64,000 nucleotides of DNA, from NCBI GenBank assembly GCA_964019425.1, contig OZ025844.1, positions 248,001-312,000 of the forward strand, in the 5' to 3' direction. Position 1 is the stretch's first letter, and every line of letters starts with the position of its first letter. The DNA is from Flectonema sp. DT1601. Its lineage: Eukaryota > Euglenozoa > Diplonemea > Diplonemida > Diplonemidae. A program made the position numbers and the translations under genes. Below the pieces are notes generated by a model that was not told the DNA's origin, ran no database searches, and worked only from the letters and a program-made list of their open reading frames with translations. This document shows, one piece after another, positions 1-11,037 of the stretch.

Positions 1-3000
1 CGTATTCCATAGGTGATGTGGTGCGAGGCGATTCCATTCCACGAGGAGTAGCAGGCCCCTGGTAGTTTGCAACAGATGTTCTAGTCCATCTACCAGTACC
101 AGTAGCTCTATTAAAGGTCGATGGCTTGTACTTAGAGAATCTCTTACCATCAGGTACGAAGAAGCTCGGTGACGTTCCAAGATGCAGAAGTTCATACTCC
201 GTGAACATGTTTGCAATCAACCATTTCTCTCCATTCATAACATCAACAACTTCGGTTCTAATACCTCCGATGTGATCTAATAATTCTCTTCTAGTTCTCT
301 CTCTGCTGCTGACTTCCTTACTGAACTTGTCAATAGTCTTTCTCGCGTGTACACACATCTTATACAAGTCGTACAACACCTTCAATAATGATGGTCTGCT
401 TTCAATCACAAACGAAACCGCATGCAGTTTCTCCGTTAGCGCCTGCGTTTGTCCCATGAGCGCACCGTTTTCCTCGTGGAGTTGCTGGTTGAGACCACCA
501 ATCTTAGCATATTGCTCTTCCTTATACTTGTAGTAGTAAATTAGCTCGTTGGTAGGGAGCTGAGCAGGGTTCTTTGCCTTGTCGAAGATCATAGCCTGTT
601 TTTTTTTTTTTTTTTGAATTATTGACCCCCCAACAAAAACACAATCTTAAAACATAGATGGAAGTGCCCTACAATTTGGAGGGCGTGTAGGGCGCTTGTA
701 GGGCGCTTTTAATATAAATATTATTTTGGAGGGCGCTTTTTTTTACCTTTTTTATTACTGTAAGAGAGCTAAATTGACGGGGACTTACACTGACGCACAA
801 GTATTTTGACGCAGAAGCCAAAAAAAAATTTTGACATGCTTGGCAGTCTTTCGAAAAAGAGAAAAAAGGGTGTCACGGGGTTCGAACCTGAGACCTCCAG
901 GTCATGGTTCGGAGGTCAACAATGGCAAAAACAATGGGCTACTCCTTGAGAGCTTCCGAAGCCTGCTGCAATCCCTGAAGCTGAAACTCATTTCAGTGGA
1001 CGATGCATCCCAGATCTACAAGGAGCTGATTAGCCCGCAGAATGCACGAGTCGAATATAGAGGGATTCGAGGAGGGAGAGTGCGTTCTTGCTAACCTGTT
1101 AATAGGCCGGTCTTCACGGTACCTTGTGAGAAAAAAAAAGAAGTTTACTGGTGGCAAGTAAACTGATATCCCAGAGACGCATTTGATCGGGTGAACCGGA
1201 GAAAAGTCAAATAAGATGCGATTCGACCCTCGCTGAGGGCAGGGGTGTGTCAAAATGAGCTCGGCATTATATTAAATTTAATAAAAAAGCGCCCTACGCG
1301 CCCTCCAGCGCCCTATTTTGGCCCTACAATGGCCCTACAAATTTTTGTGGCTGATTTTCACCAGGCGCCCTCCAAATTTGGAGGGCACTTCCATCTATGT
1401 TAAAAGGAAAAAAAAACCTAAAAACACATACCTGTTCAGTGTTAGCCTGGTGGATGTTGTCCTCCAGCTGTTTAATATGGCTTAACATTCCTCTCTGCTT
1501 TTCGTTAAATAGGCGGAGAGATTCATCCCTGCGGTCAACCTGTTTTTTATTTTTAGATTATGTGAACTGCCTAACGGGCTTACAGTTTTGTGCCCTTCTT
1601 GTTAAAATAAAAGGTGCATACCATGTCCCTGAATCTTTGCACTTCTTCTGCTCTCTCTTGCTCGATGAGTGCGAGTTTACGTCTGTTTGTGTTTGTGTTA
1701 AGGATACTTTTCCTTAAGGGTTAGAATATCTGTTTGAGCCTATCAACATACCCCAATTCTATCTCCAACTGGTCCTTGTGATCTCCAATTCTACGCACCA
1801 GGTCTTCTTCTTTGCGTACGCACTCCTGAGTTACCTGAGCTAGTTCCCGCTGGAGGGCGCCGACGGCTTGGTCGCTGTTTTTAAATTATGTGATGTGGTG
1901 TCGTTTTTTAAGTATAAATAACAAGTATAATAACATACGTAGTGCCTTCACCATATCCTTGGCAAAGCATATCAACCTTGTCGCGAAGAGATTGAGAAAG
2001 TTCACGTTCAATATCAAGGTCATTAATTGCTCTGTCGAGCTGTGCTTGCGCGTCTTCGAGTCTCGCGTTAGTCTCGTTCAGCTGCTGGCGGTAGGAGTCC
2101 AGAGCGATGCTGTGTTGAGCCTGTGCCTTCTCCAATCGGTTGTCACTTGATGGAATATCGTGGCGACCTGATGAATATTGCTTGTTGTTAGCATTGTAGC
2201 CAGACTGGTAGGCAGCCTGCTTTTCAAATTCTCTTTGTCTCTCTTGAGCGCTTCCACTTGATGCTCCTACTAACTGAACGTCAGATCCCTCAGCGATGGC
2301 TCTTCCGTTTTCGTCAACTGAGATCACGACAGGCTGTCCTTCTTGTGTTTGAGGTCTTCCCTTGCTGCATACTACTACTGGGTGACCATCTGGTCCCATT
2401 GCCATTCTGCCGTCAGGTCCAACAAGCGACTTTCCATCAGAACCAATAGTTACTGGAGTACCTGAAGAAGGGCCTACTATAAGCTTACCATCGTGTCCCG
2501 CAACAGGAGTTCCTGGTGGGAGGACTCCTTCCATAGAAACTTGGTTTGGCTGAACAACAATTGACAAAGGACCATCCTTGTCAACAGGTGTACCGTGTTC
2601 CGACAGAGAGACTCTAGAGCGGGAAGGTCCAACAACTTCTTTACCATCAGGTCCAACAATTGTTCCATCAGGGGAAGAGTAGGCGACAACACCGCGGGTC
2701 GTTGCAACAGGACGAGTGTCACTTCCGCACACAACTGGAGTACCATCCTCAAGTTGTGGACGTCCACCAAGAGGTTCGACAACCTGTCTTCCATCAACTG
2801 AAGTAAGAACGCCTCCATCTTGTCCTACAGGAAGGACAACCGGATCATTGTGGTTATTTAAGACAATCGCCTTTCCGTATTCAGTCACACCAACAACTTG
2901 ACGACCTGCATTATCGACAGGACGGCGTCCAGACTCCCACGTGATGTTAGAGTTACCTGGTCCAGTAATGGCCTTACCCTGCCACGTGAGGTTACCGTCA

Positions 3001-6000
3001 TCATGGAGCTGACATGGAACACCATCGGGTGTTCCCAAAGCGACTGGCTGTCCATCATCATGAGCAGTTGCTTCCCTCCTAACAGTGTATGCCTGAAGTC
3101 CTCCTTCAGGTGAGACGTTGATATCGATTACGTTGCCAGAGCCGTCATCAAACTGACCGTCCTCTCCCTGAACGACCCAGCTGCCATCAGTTCCCTGAAC
3201 TGGGCGACCATCAGGTCCAATGAGGAGACCATCCTGACGAACGGTAATTTGTCCTGCAGCAGTAGTAATGACGCCTCCATTCTCGGAGCGAAGTTCATCT
3301 GCCGGTAGATCCTCAGCGTGAGCTTCTGGATCGTGAACCCATCCTTCATCACCTCCCTTGAATACCCAATCTGCTGGATTGTCTGCTTCCTGAGGTCTTG
3401 GTCCATCGGACATGATACTTGGTCGTCTTGCTGTAGAGCTGCCACCAACTGCACCACCACCTGCACCACCACTTCCAAAGTTGGAAGCGGTACCTCCCCG
3501 ATTACCACCCATGCCGGTGTTGTTGTTGTTGCTGTTGTTGTTGTTGCCGTTGTTGTTGTTGCCGTTGTTGTTATCGGTATTCAGGCCTAGACGCTCCTCT
3601 GGAGGCGTTCCTTGCACCAATTTTGTCAACGAAGATCCACTCATCTTTTCTCTTTGGTACTCCAAGTCTTTTGCCAATCGGTCACTCCTTTGACGCTCGG
3701 CTTCAAGCTGGGCTTCGACTACTGCTGCCTTGCTACGCGCTGCAGCAAGTTGCTTCATCAAATTATCACTTTGAGCAGCCTGATTTTTCAGTTCTTCATC
3801 GTTAGCTGTGTATCCGATTGAAGCCGTATCCTCAACAGCGGTGCGACCAGGTGAGAGACTTGGTGCAGCGTAGTCTTCATCGAAGTGAGCCAAGTGATCA
3901 GATTCCATTACTACAGGTTGATCTTGAGTACCACTGTCATCTCTTGCAGAAATAGATGGTGTTGGTGGTGTCTTCTTCTTATTATAGTCACCTGATGAAG
4001 TGCTACGCCCAGCCCTTTCTCTCTCAGTTCTGGCAGCTTCCTTTGTCTTTTGTACGAGAAGTTGCTTGTTGGCGTCTTCTGCATCATCAGCTGCTTTTCT
4101 AGCCTGGGATCTGAGACGGATAAGGTCACCATCCTTGCGGTCAATATCCTTTTGAAGTTCTGCAAGTTTTGATTGCTGACGAGCATTCTCCTCAATTAGA
4201 GCGTGAACTCTTGATGTCACACTACCACCACGAGCTCCTCCAAGTCCGGATTTGATATCCATCATGTCGAGAGTCTTCTGGAGTTCTTCCATCTTAGCCA
4301 GTTCACGGTTTCCTTCAGCAAGACTTGACTCAAGGCGGGCGATCTTGCGGATGTGTTCTTCCTCTCTAATCGCTCCATCTTTACGAACTTGAATAAGCTC
4401 CTTTTGATGAGCGTGTTGAATACCAGCAGCTTTACTCTTTTCAATTGATAAGTCTCTAGCAAGCTCATCAATTCTGTCATCGTGACGTTTCATGCCGTCT
4501 TCGAGCGCCTGGCGTTTTTGCTTTTCTTGAGAAAGTTCGTGTCTGCATGTCGCGAGTGTCGCAATCTTATCAGCGAGCTCGGTCTGCATAGAGCTAACTT
4601 CATCCTTTAGCTTTTCAATACGCGAGTCTTGCTGTTGACTGTGGTCACGGTATTCGTTCTCTAAGTCGATGAGCCTCTCCTTGAGGTAGCACACTTCTTG
4701 CTTCTTCTTATCAAGCTGAGGACGGAGGACTTCCTCGGCATCGTAGTCGGCACTGCACTCTGCGTTCCAGATTTTGATCTGACCTTCTTTACCAGTTGTC
4801 CAAACTCTAACCAAAATAGATTTATGAATAACAGGCATATTAGTAACGTATCCAGTGTGTGAGTTGGAGTATTGAGCGATAGGAGGTTGACCAATGTCAC
4901 GGGCTGACCAGAGAAAGAGAGTTCCTCCGGAAGAGGTCCAAACCTTATCACCAACAAGCTCCATAGCATTAATTGCCCCACTGTGAGGGTCACGGAGGAC
5001 TGAAAGGCACTCTCCAGTTTCCATGTTCCAGATCCTTACGGTTTCATCCTCCGATCCTGACCAAATGTGACGATCAGTCTTGACCAAGTGGTGAACACCT
5101 GCAGTGTGTCCTCTCCATTCTACTCTGTCTCTTCCGTAAATATCCCAAACAGCAATAGTTCCGTCATCACTTGCAGAATATAAAACATCCGCATCCGCAA
5201 TCAGTGCTCGTACGCTGTTACGGTGGCCGGAGAATTGGTTTACACACTCATAGGTTCTGATATCCCACTGGAATATTTGGCCATCACCTCCACCAGAGAA
5301 TACGCAGTGACCACCAACTTGTGGAACTAAAACGTTAATTCTGGCTCCTGGAGCATGACGTCTTAGGTTGAGGCGAACTTCGTATGGATGTTGACTATTA
5401 AGTACCCTGATAACAGAATCAGTATAACCAGCCCATACGGTAACACTTCCATCTGGTCCAGGTACTTCGAGAAGGGAAGAGCAGTAGATGTCTTTCTTTT
5501 GTTCCATTGTACGAAGTCTTTGTCCAGTCTTAGCATTCCATACTTTAATTGTACCATCCTTTTCACCAGTCCAAACATGACCAGTAGAGACAACTTCTGA
5601 GCAAACAGCTTCACATCCAGTGACAGTTCCCTTTTCACAAGTTCCTCCAAAGAATCCCTCCAATTGAATATTAAACTTCGGATTATGTCTACGAACAAAT
5701 TGAACTGAGTAGTCAGTAAAACCTGGAGGTCTAGTTTGGTATCCCGATACCATTTCACCACGTTTTATTTTACGAACGTCTCCACTAGGTGTAGTTTGTG
5801 TCATGTCAGAGAATGAGTATGTGTACATGCGTCCACCCTTTCCAAGAAGCTCAGCATTTTGAGTGCCACTGGCATAGCAATTTTCAAGTCGGTTGCATTC
5901 TTCTTCTGGGAATGCACGCCAGCCTTCAGCTGTTTCGATCTCCCATACGAGTTGACTCTTCCCTTGAGTTGCTCTGGTGTAAGCCGACGGGAAAGGTTCA

Positions 6001-6215
6001 ACTGACGCAGGAACTAGTGCATATCCTGGGCTATGACTTCCTGGTCTTTCACCGTGTCTATGTCTAATCGGTGATGCACCTCTCGTCTGCGGTTCACTCG
6101 GACGCAGCGCCGATTGATGAAGAACCAGAGCACTACCAGATGCACCAGTTGGGTCAAAAGGGGCGCGTGCACGCCTTCGGGGTGTTCCACCCCGTGTGCT
6201 GCCTCCCTTGGCCAT
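1..6215 (-). CDS. WWE-WD40-coiled-coil protein, 3' end off window
   Basis: Five exons: 6215-1939, 1874-1752, 1682-1622, 1539-1432 and 595-1, reading off the left edge; about 1,721 codons are visible. All donors are GTATGT or GTATGC, all acceptors are A-rich CAG, and the phases join cleanly. The ATG at 6215 has an in-frame TGA just upstream; a pyrimidine-rich acceptor (ATTTCCCCCAG) ends at 6244. Order of domains: a WWE-like domain (about residues 80-150, VWEIE...GWRAF), roughly seven WD40 repeats (about 210-500), a long coiled coil (about 500-865), a poly-Asn tract (about 880-910), a degenerate repeat built on xPDGxxVxG (about 950-1315), and more coiled coil to the edge. WWE and WD40 domains are binding modules, often seen in ubiquitin or ADP-ribose pathways, so a scaffold role is my inference. 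The last intron is 836 bp because it holds a transposable element. Confidence 0.85.
653..1399. mobile_element. Non-autonomous inverted-repeat element (MITE) in an intron
   Basis: A 747 bp element with termini CATAGATGGAAGTGCCCT at the left and its reverse complement at the right. It is flanked by a direct repeat TTAAAA at 647-652 and 1400-1405, the likely target duplication. Subterminal arms carry several copies of GTAGGGCGC and GGAGGGCGC. The interior has no convincing transposase; an 87-codon open frame at 831-1094 shows no family I recognise. It lies inside the 596-1431 intron of the WD40 gene. Removing the element and one TTAAAA leaves about 83 bp, the normal size for introns here. The superfamily is unclear; a TTAA-type target would fit piggyBac-like elements, but the six-base duplication is not decisive. 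Confidence 0.8.
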
Positions 6216-6246
6216 CACCACTCAGTGAGTGTTTATTAATAACCTG

Positions 6247-6811
6247 GGGGAAATATAATTATAAAATTTGCTCATAGCGCATAACCGACATCCGCAACTT
6301 TCTGTTTTTCACTTTTCCCCATACAATTCCATAGTTCGTCTACTGGATGGCTAAATAATACTAATCATAACAGTTCGATACATAAATTCTTTTTAGTCAG
6401 AAACTCAGACTAAACGACTACAGATATACAAATAGAAAGCATTGCAAAAGGAAAAAAAAAAAAAAAAAAAAGGAAAAAGGAAAAAAAAAGTAGAATAAAA
6501 CAGCAGCAACTACTAAGCAACTTGTTTAAAACATACACACAGTGGGCTGAAAAGGAATAAATAAAAAGAGTACTGCTGTGGTTGTTACGATAATTTGATG
6601 ATGGCCTGCTACCCAGACACTCGAAGGGGGGGCAGAGGTATACAAGTTGTACGCCACATTTTGAGTACTTGAGATCGAACAAAGGAGTCCACAGACTTCT
6701 ACATCATCGCTACCCACAGAATCATGCTCTCATTTCACGAAGACTCATTCCCGCCTTTTGGTTCGAACCTGATAAACATTACGAACAGGAACTGTCACGG
6801 ATAACTACTTA
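6247..6811. other. Intergenic, no gene seen
   Basis: Contains a 20-base A run near 6452-6471 and an A-rich neighbourhood. It is presumably the 3'UTR of the 6812-7840 gene followed by the leader of the WD40 gene. I see no coding exon or RNA gene. Confidence 0.5.
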
Positions 6812-7840
6812 CTATCGATGCCTACTTTTACCATGATGTGGGCTTGGATGCCTGCGATCTTTCCGCCGTACGAATCTTAGAGCATCTTCAACACCACCAA
6901 GCACTTCTCGACATATTTCTATTATCTCTGAAGTGCTACTCCCTTCAGTATCAACAATATTAAGAAGGGTATCATGTTGTTTTTGTAGAGAAGCCACAGC
7001 AGCTAGAACAGCACTCTGTTTGATTGGAGAAGCACGAGTATGAAGAGACCCACGTCCATTTACAGGAAGTGTGACCACCGGTGATGGTCTTGTATGTTCC
7101 CTCAAACTCACTGTTGTTTGTGGTGAAACACTTCTCTTAGAGCAAACAGTCATATCTTCTTTTGTAATCGATGGCTTCACTTCTCTGTGTGGGACTATTT
7201 TAGGTTCAGGGGCTGCCATCGCTCCCACTATCTTCATAAGACTATTCCATTCATTGGTAGCAGATTTTGCAACTTCTTCATTAAAAGAATTTCGACCATT
7301 TGCATACAACTGTCGTTTCTTTACTGCTTTAGGGGACGGCTGACTGTACTTTGTTTGGGTAGCAGTGCCGTACCGTTTTGCTACGGCAACTTTGTGGCCA
7401 GCGAACTGAGAGAGATCAATATTGCCTGGAGCATTGCTATTAGGATCTTCGTCTGTTTCTCCGAAAACTACAAAGTCCGTGTGTCTTGTAAAGTCCTTTA
7501 CTGTTGCATCGTGGCTGTCACTTGCGTCATCAGTCCATGGTAATAAACCACTGTCTGATCGTACGTCAAGTACGGTGTTTTCCACCAGTGCTTGTGCAGG
7601 TTGCTGTTGCATAACTACTTGAGGTTTCTCTGTTTCTGCCCTAACAACACTCCTTCCAACTGTTGGGCTAGCCATTGTTCCACTGACAGCACGCTGTTTC
7701 GACCACCCATTTCCATTGGTGACACTTACGCCCTTACTTAATCGAGGTGATAGCCCTCTCTTTATACGAAGCGGTACTCGACTCCCGGCTGTACTAACAG
7801 GCCTTCGTGACGAGCTCCCCTCATACCCGCCTCTGTACAT
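6812..7840 (-). CDS. Basic protein of unknown function
   Basis: A single open frame of 342 residues from ATG at 7840 to TAG at 6812. The N-terminal 60 residues are rich in Arg, Ser and Gly (RRPVSTAGSRVPL, GLSPRLSKG). The middle is polar and probably disordered. The C-terminal 80 residues look helical (AVLAAVASLQKQ...IIEICREVLGGVEDALRF) and end in a basic tail. I recognise no domain, membrane segment or signal peptide. A pyrimidine-rich acceptor (CTCTTTTCATCAG) ends at 7846, five bases before the ATG. The upstream ceramidase stops about 260 bp away on the same strand. A GTATGT sits near 7960, so a cis-spliced 5'UTR intron is possible, but joining that upstream frame does not keep the reading frame. 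Confidence 0.7.
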   Translation of the reverse strand: MYRGGYEGSSSRRPVSTAGSRVPLRIKRGLSPRLSKGVSVTNGNGWSKQRAVSGTMASPTVGRSVVRAETEKPQVVMQQQPAQALVENTVLDVRSDSGLLPWTDDASDSHDATVKDFTRHTDFVVFGETDEDPNSNAPGNIDLSQFAGHKVAVAKRYGTATQTKYSQPSPKAVKKRQLYANGRNSFNEEVAKSATNEWNSLMKIVGAMAAPEPKIVPHREVKPSITKEDMTVCSKRSVSPQTTVSLREHTRPSPVVTLPVNGRGSLHTRASPIKQSAVLAAVASLQKQHDTLLNIVDTEGSSTSEIIEICREVLGGVEDALRFVRRKDRRHPSPHHGKSRHR

Positions 7841-8105
7841 ATATCCTGATGAAAAGAGAATAAGTAATCATAACAACAGCAATCAACAATCTGGGCCTTC
7901 AACCTCACGGTGGTACATGAATCACGATGAAGCCTGCTAAGAAACGAAGGTTCACATACAACCATGCGCAATATCTCCATACGAACGAATGATAAGAGAC
8001 AATACCTCACAGTGGCGGATATAAAAATAATAAATTCTCAGAGATAATTTACATCATATCTCAGCCTTTACGACCCCTTTTGTCACCTCTTCTCCTGCCA
8101 AGTAA

Positions 8106-9079
8106 CTATACTTCAATAATTTCAGCATGTGGCAAGCCCATCGCGTATTGGATACGAGGCTCATAACCATCACCCTTTGACCGCTGTTTGATTTTGAATT
8201 TTGGAAGAGGACAAAAGAGAATAAAAGTATTGCTACAAAGGTTGAATGGCAACAGAAGAATGGTAATAATTAAACGTAAAAACATACCACCCATATGATT
8301 CCAACAATAGAAAAATAGGCACCAGTAAAAACAAAGATATGCCAGAATGCATGCAACTGAGGATAGAAGCCCAACATCTCTGTTATTTGAACACACAGAA
8401 GTCTATCAAGGACCCAGCAAGTAACGGCTGTACCGTGGAACATTAACGCTGTTCGAAGAACAACCTTTGCAGCTGTTGGTCCTTTTGCTTCATTAAATTC
8501 TGAGATAATCGCCCACGGAAGCAATACGATAGTCGCAACAGTTAGAATGTGTGATAATATTGGATAAAAAAGTCCCCATATAGGCGTCGTAAGGATCACA
8601 GTTATCAGTGTATCAGAAGAAAAAATGTGTGATCGAGTAAGAACCCCAATACGAGCTTCTAACTTTCGTTTTGGGATTACGATCAGTATTGCGTAGTAGT
8701 TTGTCCAGCAAATAGTAATCTCATCCAGTACCTGCCCAAGTTTTGAAAGAGTAGCATGGAAGTATATAGATCCAAGTCCTACACACGTAAGCGCCACTAA
8801 ACAGAATGCAAATCTTGGTTCTACTCGATGACTAAATTTAGAGTGTCTCATCCAAGCAAGTGTTGTTATCGGAAACAAGGACACTCCACTCCAGGTATTC
8901 CACCATTCTGCGATAATGGGACTCACCGCGTGATTTTCTTCGCACCAATCTATTGGGGAACTATGCCTCTCGACACTCCCTAACAGTTCAGCAGTATTTT
9001 CATCATTTCGAAATGCAACGAAGAATGTTAAGAATACTAGCAAGATACACAGAAAACGATGCGTGGTTGCTGTCCACAT
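8106..9079 (-). CDS. Alkaline ceramidase (ACER family)
   Basis: Two exons, 9079-8288 and 8183-8106, with donor GTATGT and acceptor ATCAAACAG, giving 289 residues; family members are usually about 260-280. These multi-pass membrane enzymes of ER or Golgi cleave ceramides to sphingosine and a fatty acid. Family marks visible: DWCEENHAVSPIIAEWWNT near residue 41, GSIYFHATLS near 100 (Ser and His of the active site), LDE just after, CWVLDRLLC, and HAFWH near 243 (two more His). Several hydrophobic helices span the rest. The second exon supplies the conserved tail (GDGYEPRIQYAMGLPHAEI). The start at 9079 is chosen because an acceptor, TTCTGCCTCAG, ends at 9093, thirteen bases upstream. The frame is open further upstream but that part runs through the opposite-strand tRNA-Ser. 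Confidence 0.9.
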
Positions 9080-9168
9080 TTTTTGTGCACGCCTGAGGCA
9101 GAAGTAAAAATTAGGAATAGGGAAAAAGGGAAAGACGTCCCGAAATAAAATCCGAAATCCCGTCCGGA

Positions 9169-9250
9169 GCGGATGTATCCAAGTGGTTACGGAGGTGGAC
9201 TTGAAATCCATTGGGCTTAGCCCGCGTAGGTTCAAATCCTGCCGTCCGCG
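9169..9250 (+). tRNA. tRNA-Ser-UGA: tRNA-Ser (anticodon UGA)
   Basis: An intronless 82-base cloverleaf. Acceptor GCGGATG pairs with CGTCCGC (one G-U), with G as the discriminator base, typical of Ser. Anticodon loop CTTGAAA reads UGA. A long variable arm (TGGGC/GCCCG) and T-arm GTAGG-TTCAAAT-CCTGC are intact. TTTTT at 9252-9256 is a Pol III terminator. It lies on the plus strand, head to head with the ceramidase gene, about 90 bp from that gene's ATG. Confidence 0.97.
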
Positions 9251-9256
9251 ATTTTT

Positions 9257-9750
9257 CTGTTCTTTTTCAGTTTTGCTCAATTGTAATTGTATCCACCATG
9301 TGATCATTTTCGATGGTTTATAAGCTGAAAACTGAATACATATGACCTGTTCATCGTCGTGCGGTGTGGAGTTCCTTGTTTCGATTGAGGGAGTAAAGAT
9401 AGCAGCAGTGGGGAATCACAGCAGAGAAAGGCACCAGAACCTCAATCAAAATAAGGTTTTACAAAAGAGAAGATTTCGGTCATCCATCAATGTTTGCACC
9501 TGAGAAGGAAATAGATAAGAGAACAAGGCATTAACCATTAACTAAACAGGCTGAGATCAACACAAAGAAGTATCTACACAGTGATCCTATTCATCTCAGC
9601 AATCTGCTCTAGTTTCTTCTCTGACTTGGTGCAAAAACATTTTTTTTAAAAATTAATAATTTAAAATAGAAAGACAGGATGAGGCGACAAAATAAATAAA
9701 ACGCTATTTTATTTATTTTATAAAAAGCGCTATTTTTTTTTTGGATATAA
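9257..9750. other. Intergenic between two tRNA genes
   Basis: No coding frame. Just before the tRNA-Gly, at about 9690-9741, is an AT-rich stretch with two copies of GCTATTTT near a GCGCTATTTT, which could form a weak hairpin. Nothing else is recognised. Confidence 0.4.
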
Positions 9751-9822
9751 GCGCTCATGGTATAACGGTTAGTATTCTCGCCTTCCAAGCGAGCGGCCCG
9801 GGTTCGACTCCCGGTGAGCGCA
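9751..9822 (+). tRNA. tRNA-Gly-UCC: tRNA-Gly (anticodon UCC)
   Basis: A 72-base cloverleaf without an intron. Acceptor GCGCTCA pairs perfectly with TGAGCGC, discriminator A. The anticodon arm is CTCGC-CTTCCAA-GCGAG, giving UCC. The T-arm is CCGGG-TTCGACT-CCCGG. A run of seven T at 9824-9830 terminates Pol III. It is on the plus strand, opposite to all protein genes here. Confidence 0.97.
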
Positions 9823-10097
9823 CTTTTTTTCGAAGGAGCTGAGAAGCTTGTCTATTCTGCTGTGAGCCAAAGTGCATTTCTCTTTATGTGAACACAAAAT
9901 AACTTACCTGTTGTAAGAAGTGTTAGTAGTTGCTGATTAAACAAACATGTAGTAGTCGGCCGTGAAACTAACAAAGAAACGAGCTAGAAACAGATAAAAT
10001 AATAAGCTGTAGTGACTAACTGTGCAGGGCATGTGTAAGCTGCTGCCCAACAATCGAAGTGTCCCAAAATGAGTGTAAGCTCGATTGCCATTACTGA

Positions 10098-10332
10098 CTA
10101 CAGGTTAAGTTGAAGTGGCTGTTCCTTTTGGAAACCGTTCATGCGGCCTTTTGGAGCGTAACGAATCCAGTACCCAGTTTGCGTCTTTGGGAGCGATACC
10201 TGTTGTTGTGAACAATTACATTCCATACAGCATGAGAAATACTCACCAATACTTAAAGTAACATACTTGAGCGCCAGACACATATAAACCTTGAACTGCA
10301 GGTGTTTTTACACGAAAGCCTTCAGCTCCCAT
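10098..10332 (-). CDS. Small 55-residue protein with one intron
   Basis: Exons 10332-10267 and 10199-10098 with donor GTATGT, a 67 bp intron and acceptor CACAACAACAG, phase 0, stop TAG. These splice signals match the strongest introns of the window, so I take it as a real gene despite its length. The product has no signal peptide or membrane helix; it carries a motif TGYWIRYAPKGRMNG in the second half. Small subunits of mitochondrial complexes look like this, but I do not recognise the family. The likely leader acceptor is CCACCCTCAG ending at 10434, about 100 bases upstream; this is the weakest case among the genes here. Confidence 0.55.
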
Positions 10333-10436
10333 GGTTTTCACTTTTGTTGGTGCTGCAGTACTTGTTGTCGAGTGGATCGGTTTTGAGGACATCCCTCAGT
10401 CCACCCACAACAATAATATGTTCGTTTTGTGTACTG

Positions 10437-11037
10437 AGGGTGGATAATATACTAACTATGGAAACTTTACTTTAATGACAACTGTTTCAGTTCACATTCG
10501 CACCTGTTGGGTAGATAAATGGTTATTGGTTCACAATTCCACTATTTTCCATTTGGATATAATAAAACAACTAACACTACATTTCTTTTTCGTTCTCACT
10601 CGTATTTAAGTTTTTTTTTCCCTCCCCTTTTTTATTTTTTCTTCTTTTTATCGAATGCACAAGGTCGGTTTTTATACCTGCATCACATTGGGGAGGAAGT
10701 ACGTACTATCTTCCTTTCTATTCACAGCAACACCTCAACGGAACTTTAAAGTACAGACATTCCCAGATTCAAACTAACTAACGTGACCCAAATTCAATAA
10801 AACAAAGAAGAAACAGAAGCCGTGAGCGTCTGGGAAGGTTAGAATGCGTGAGATGTCGGGAAACAGCCTGCGACAGTTTTTTTTGAGTAAGAAAAGCAAA
10901 AATAAACATTGAGCGAACGGAAAATATTACTGAAAATGTGGTTTGCACTGGTTAGTAACGCAGTCACAAGGTAACAGTTGAAGACTCAAAAATACGAACT
11001 TAGTTAATTGCAACATCGATCACAACAAGAAGAATAC
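10437..11037. other. Intergenic, no gene seen
   Basis: It holds a pyrimidine-rich stretch at about 10610-10650 and probably the 3'UTR of the sorting nexin. No coding or RNA signal is recognised. Confidence 0.4.

Noticed and set aside
831-1094. 87-codon plus-strand frame inside the MITE
   Set aside because: Its sequence includes the tRNA-like hairpin and shows no transposase motif.
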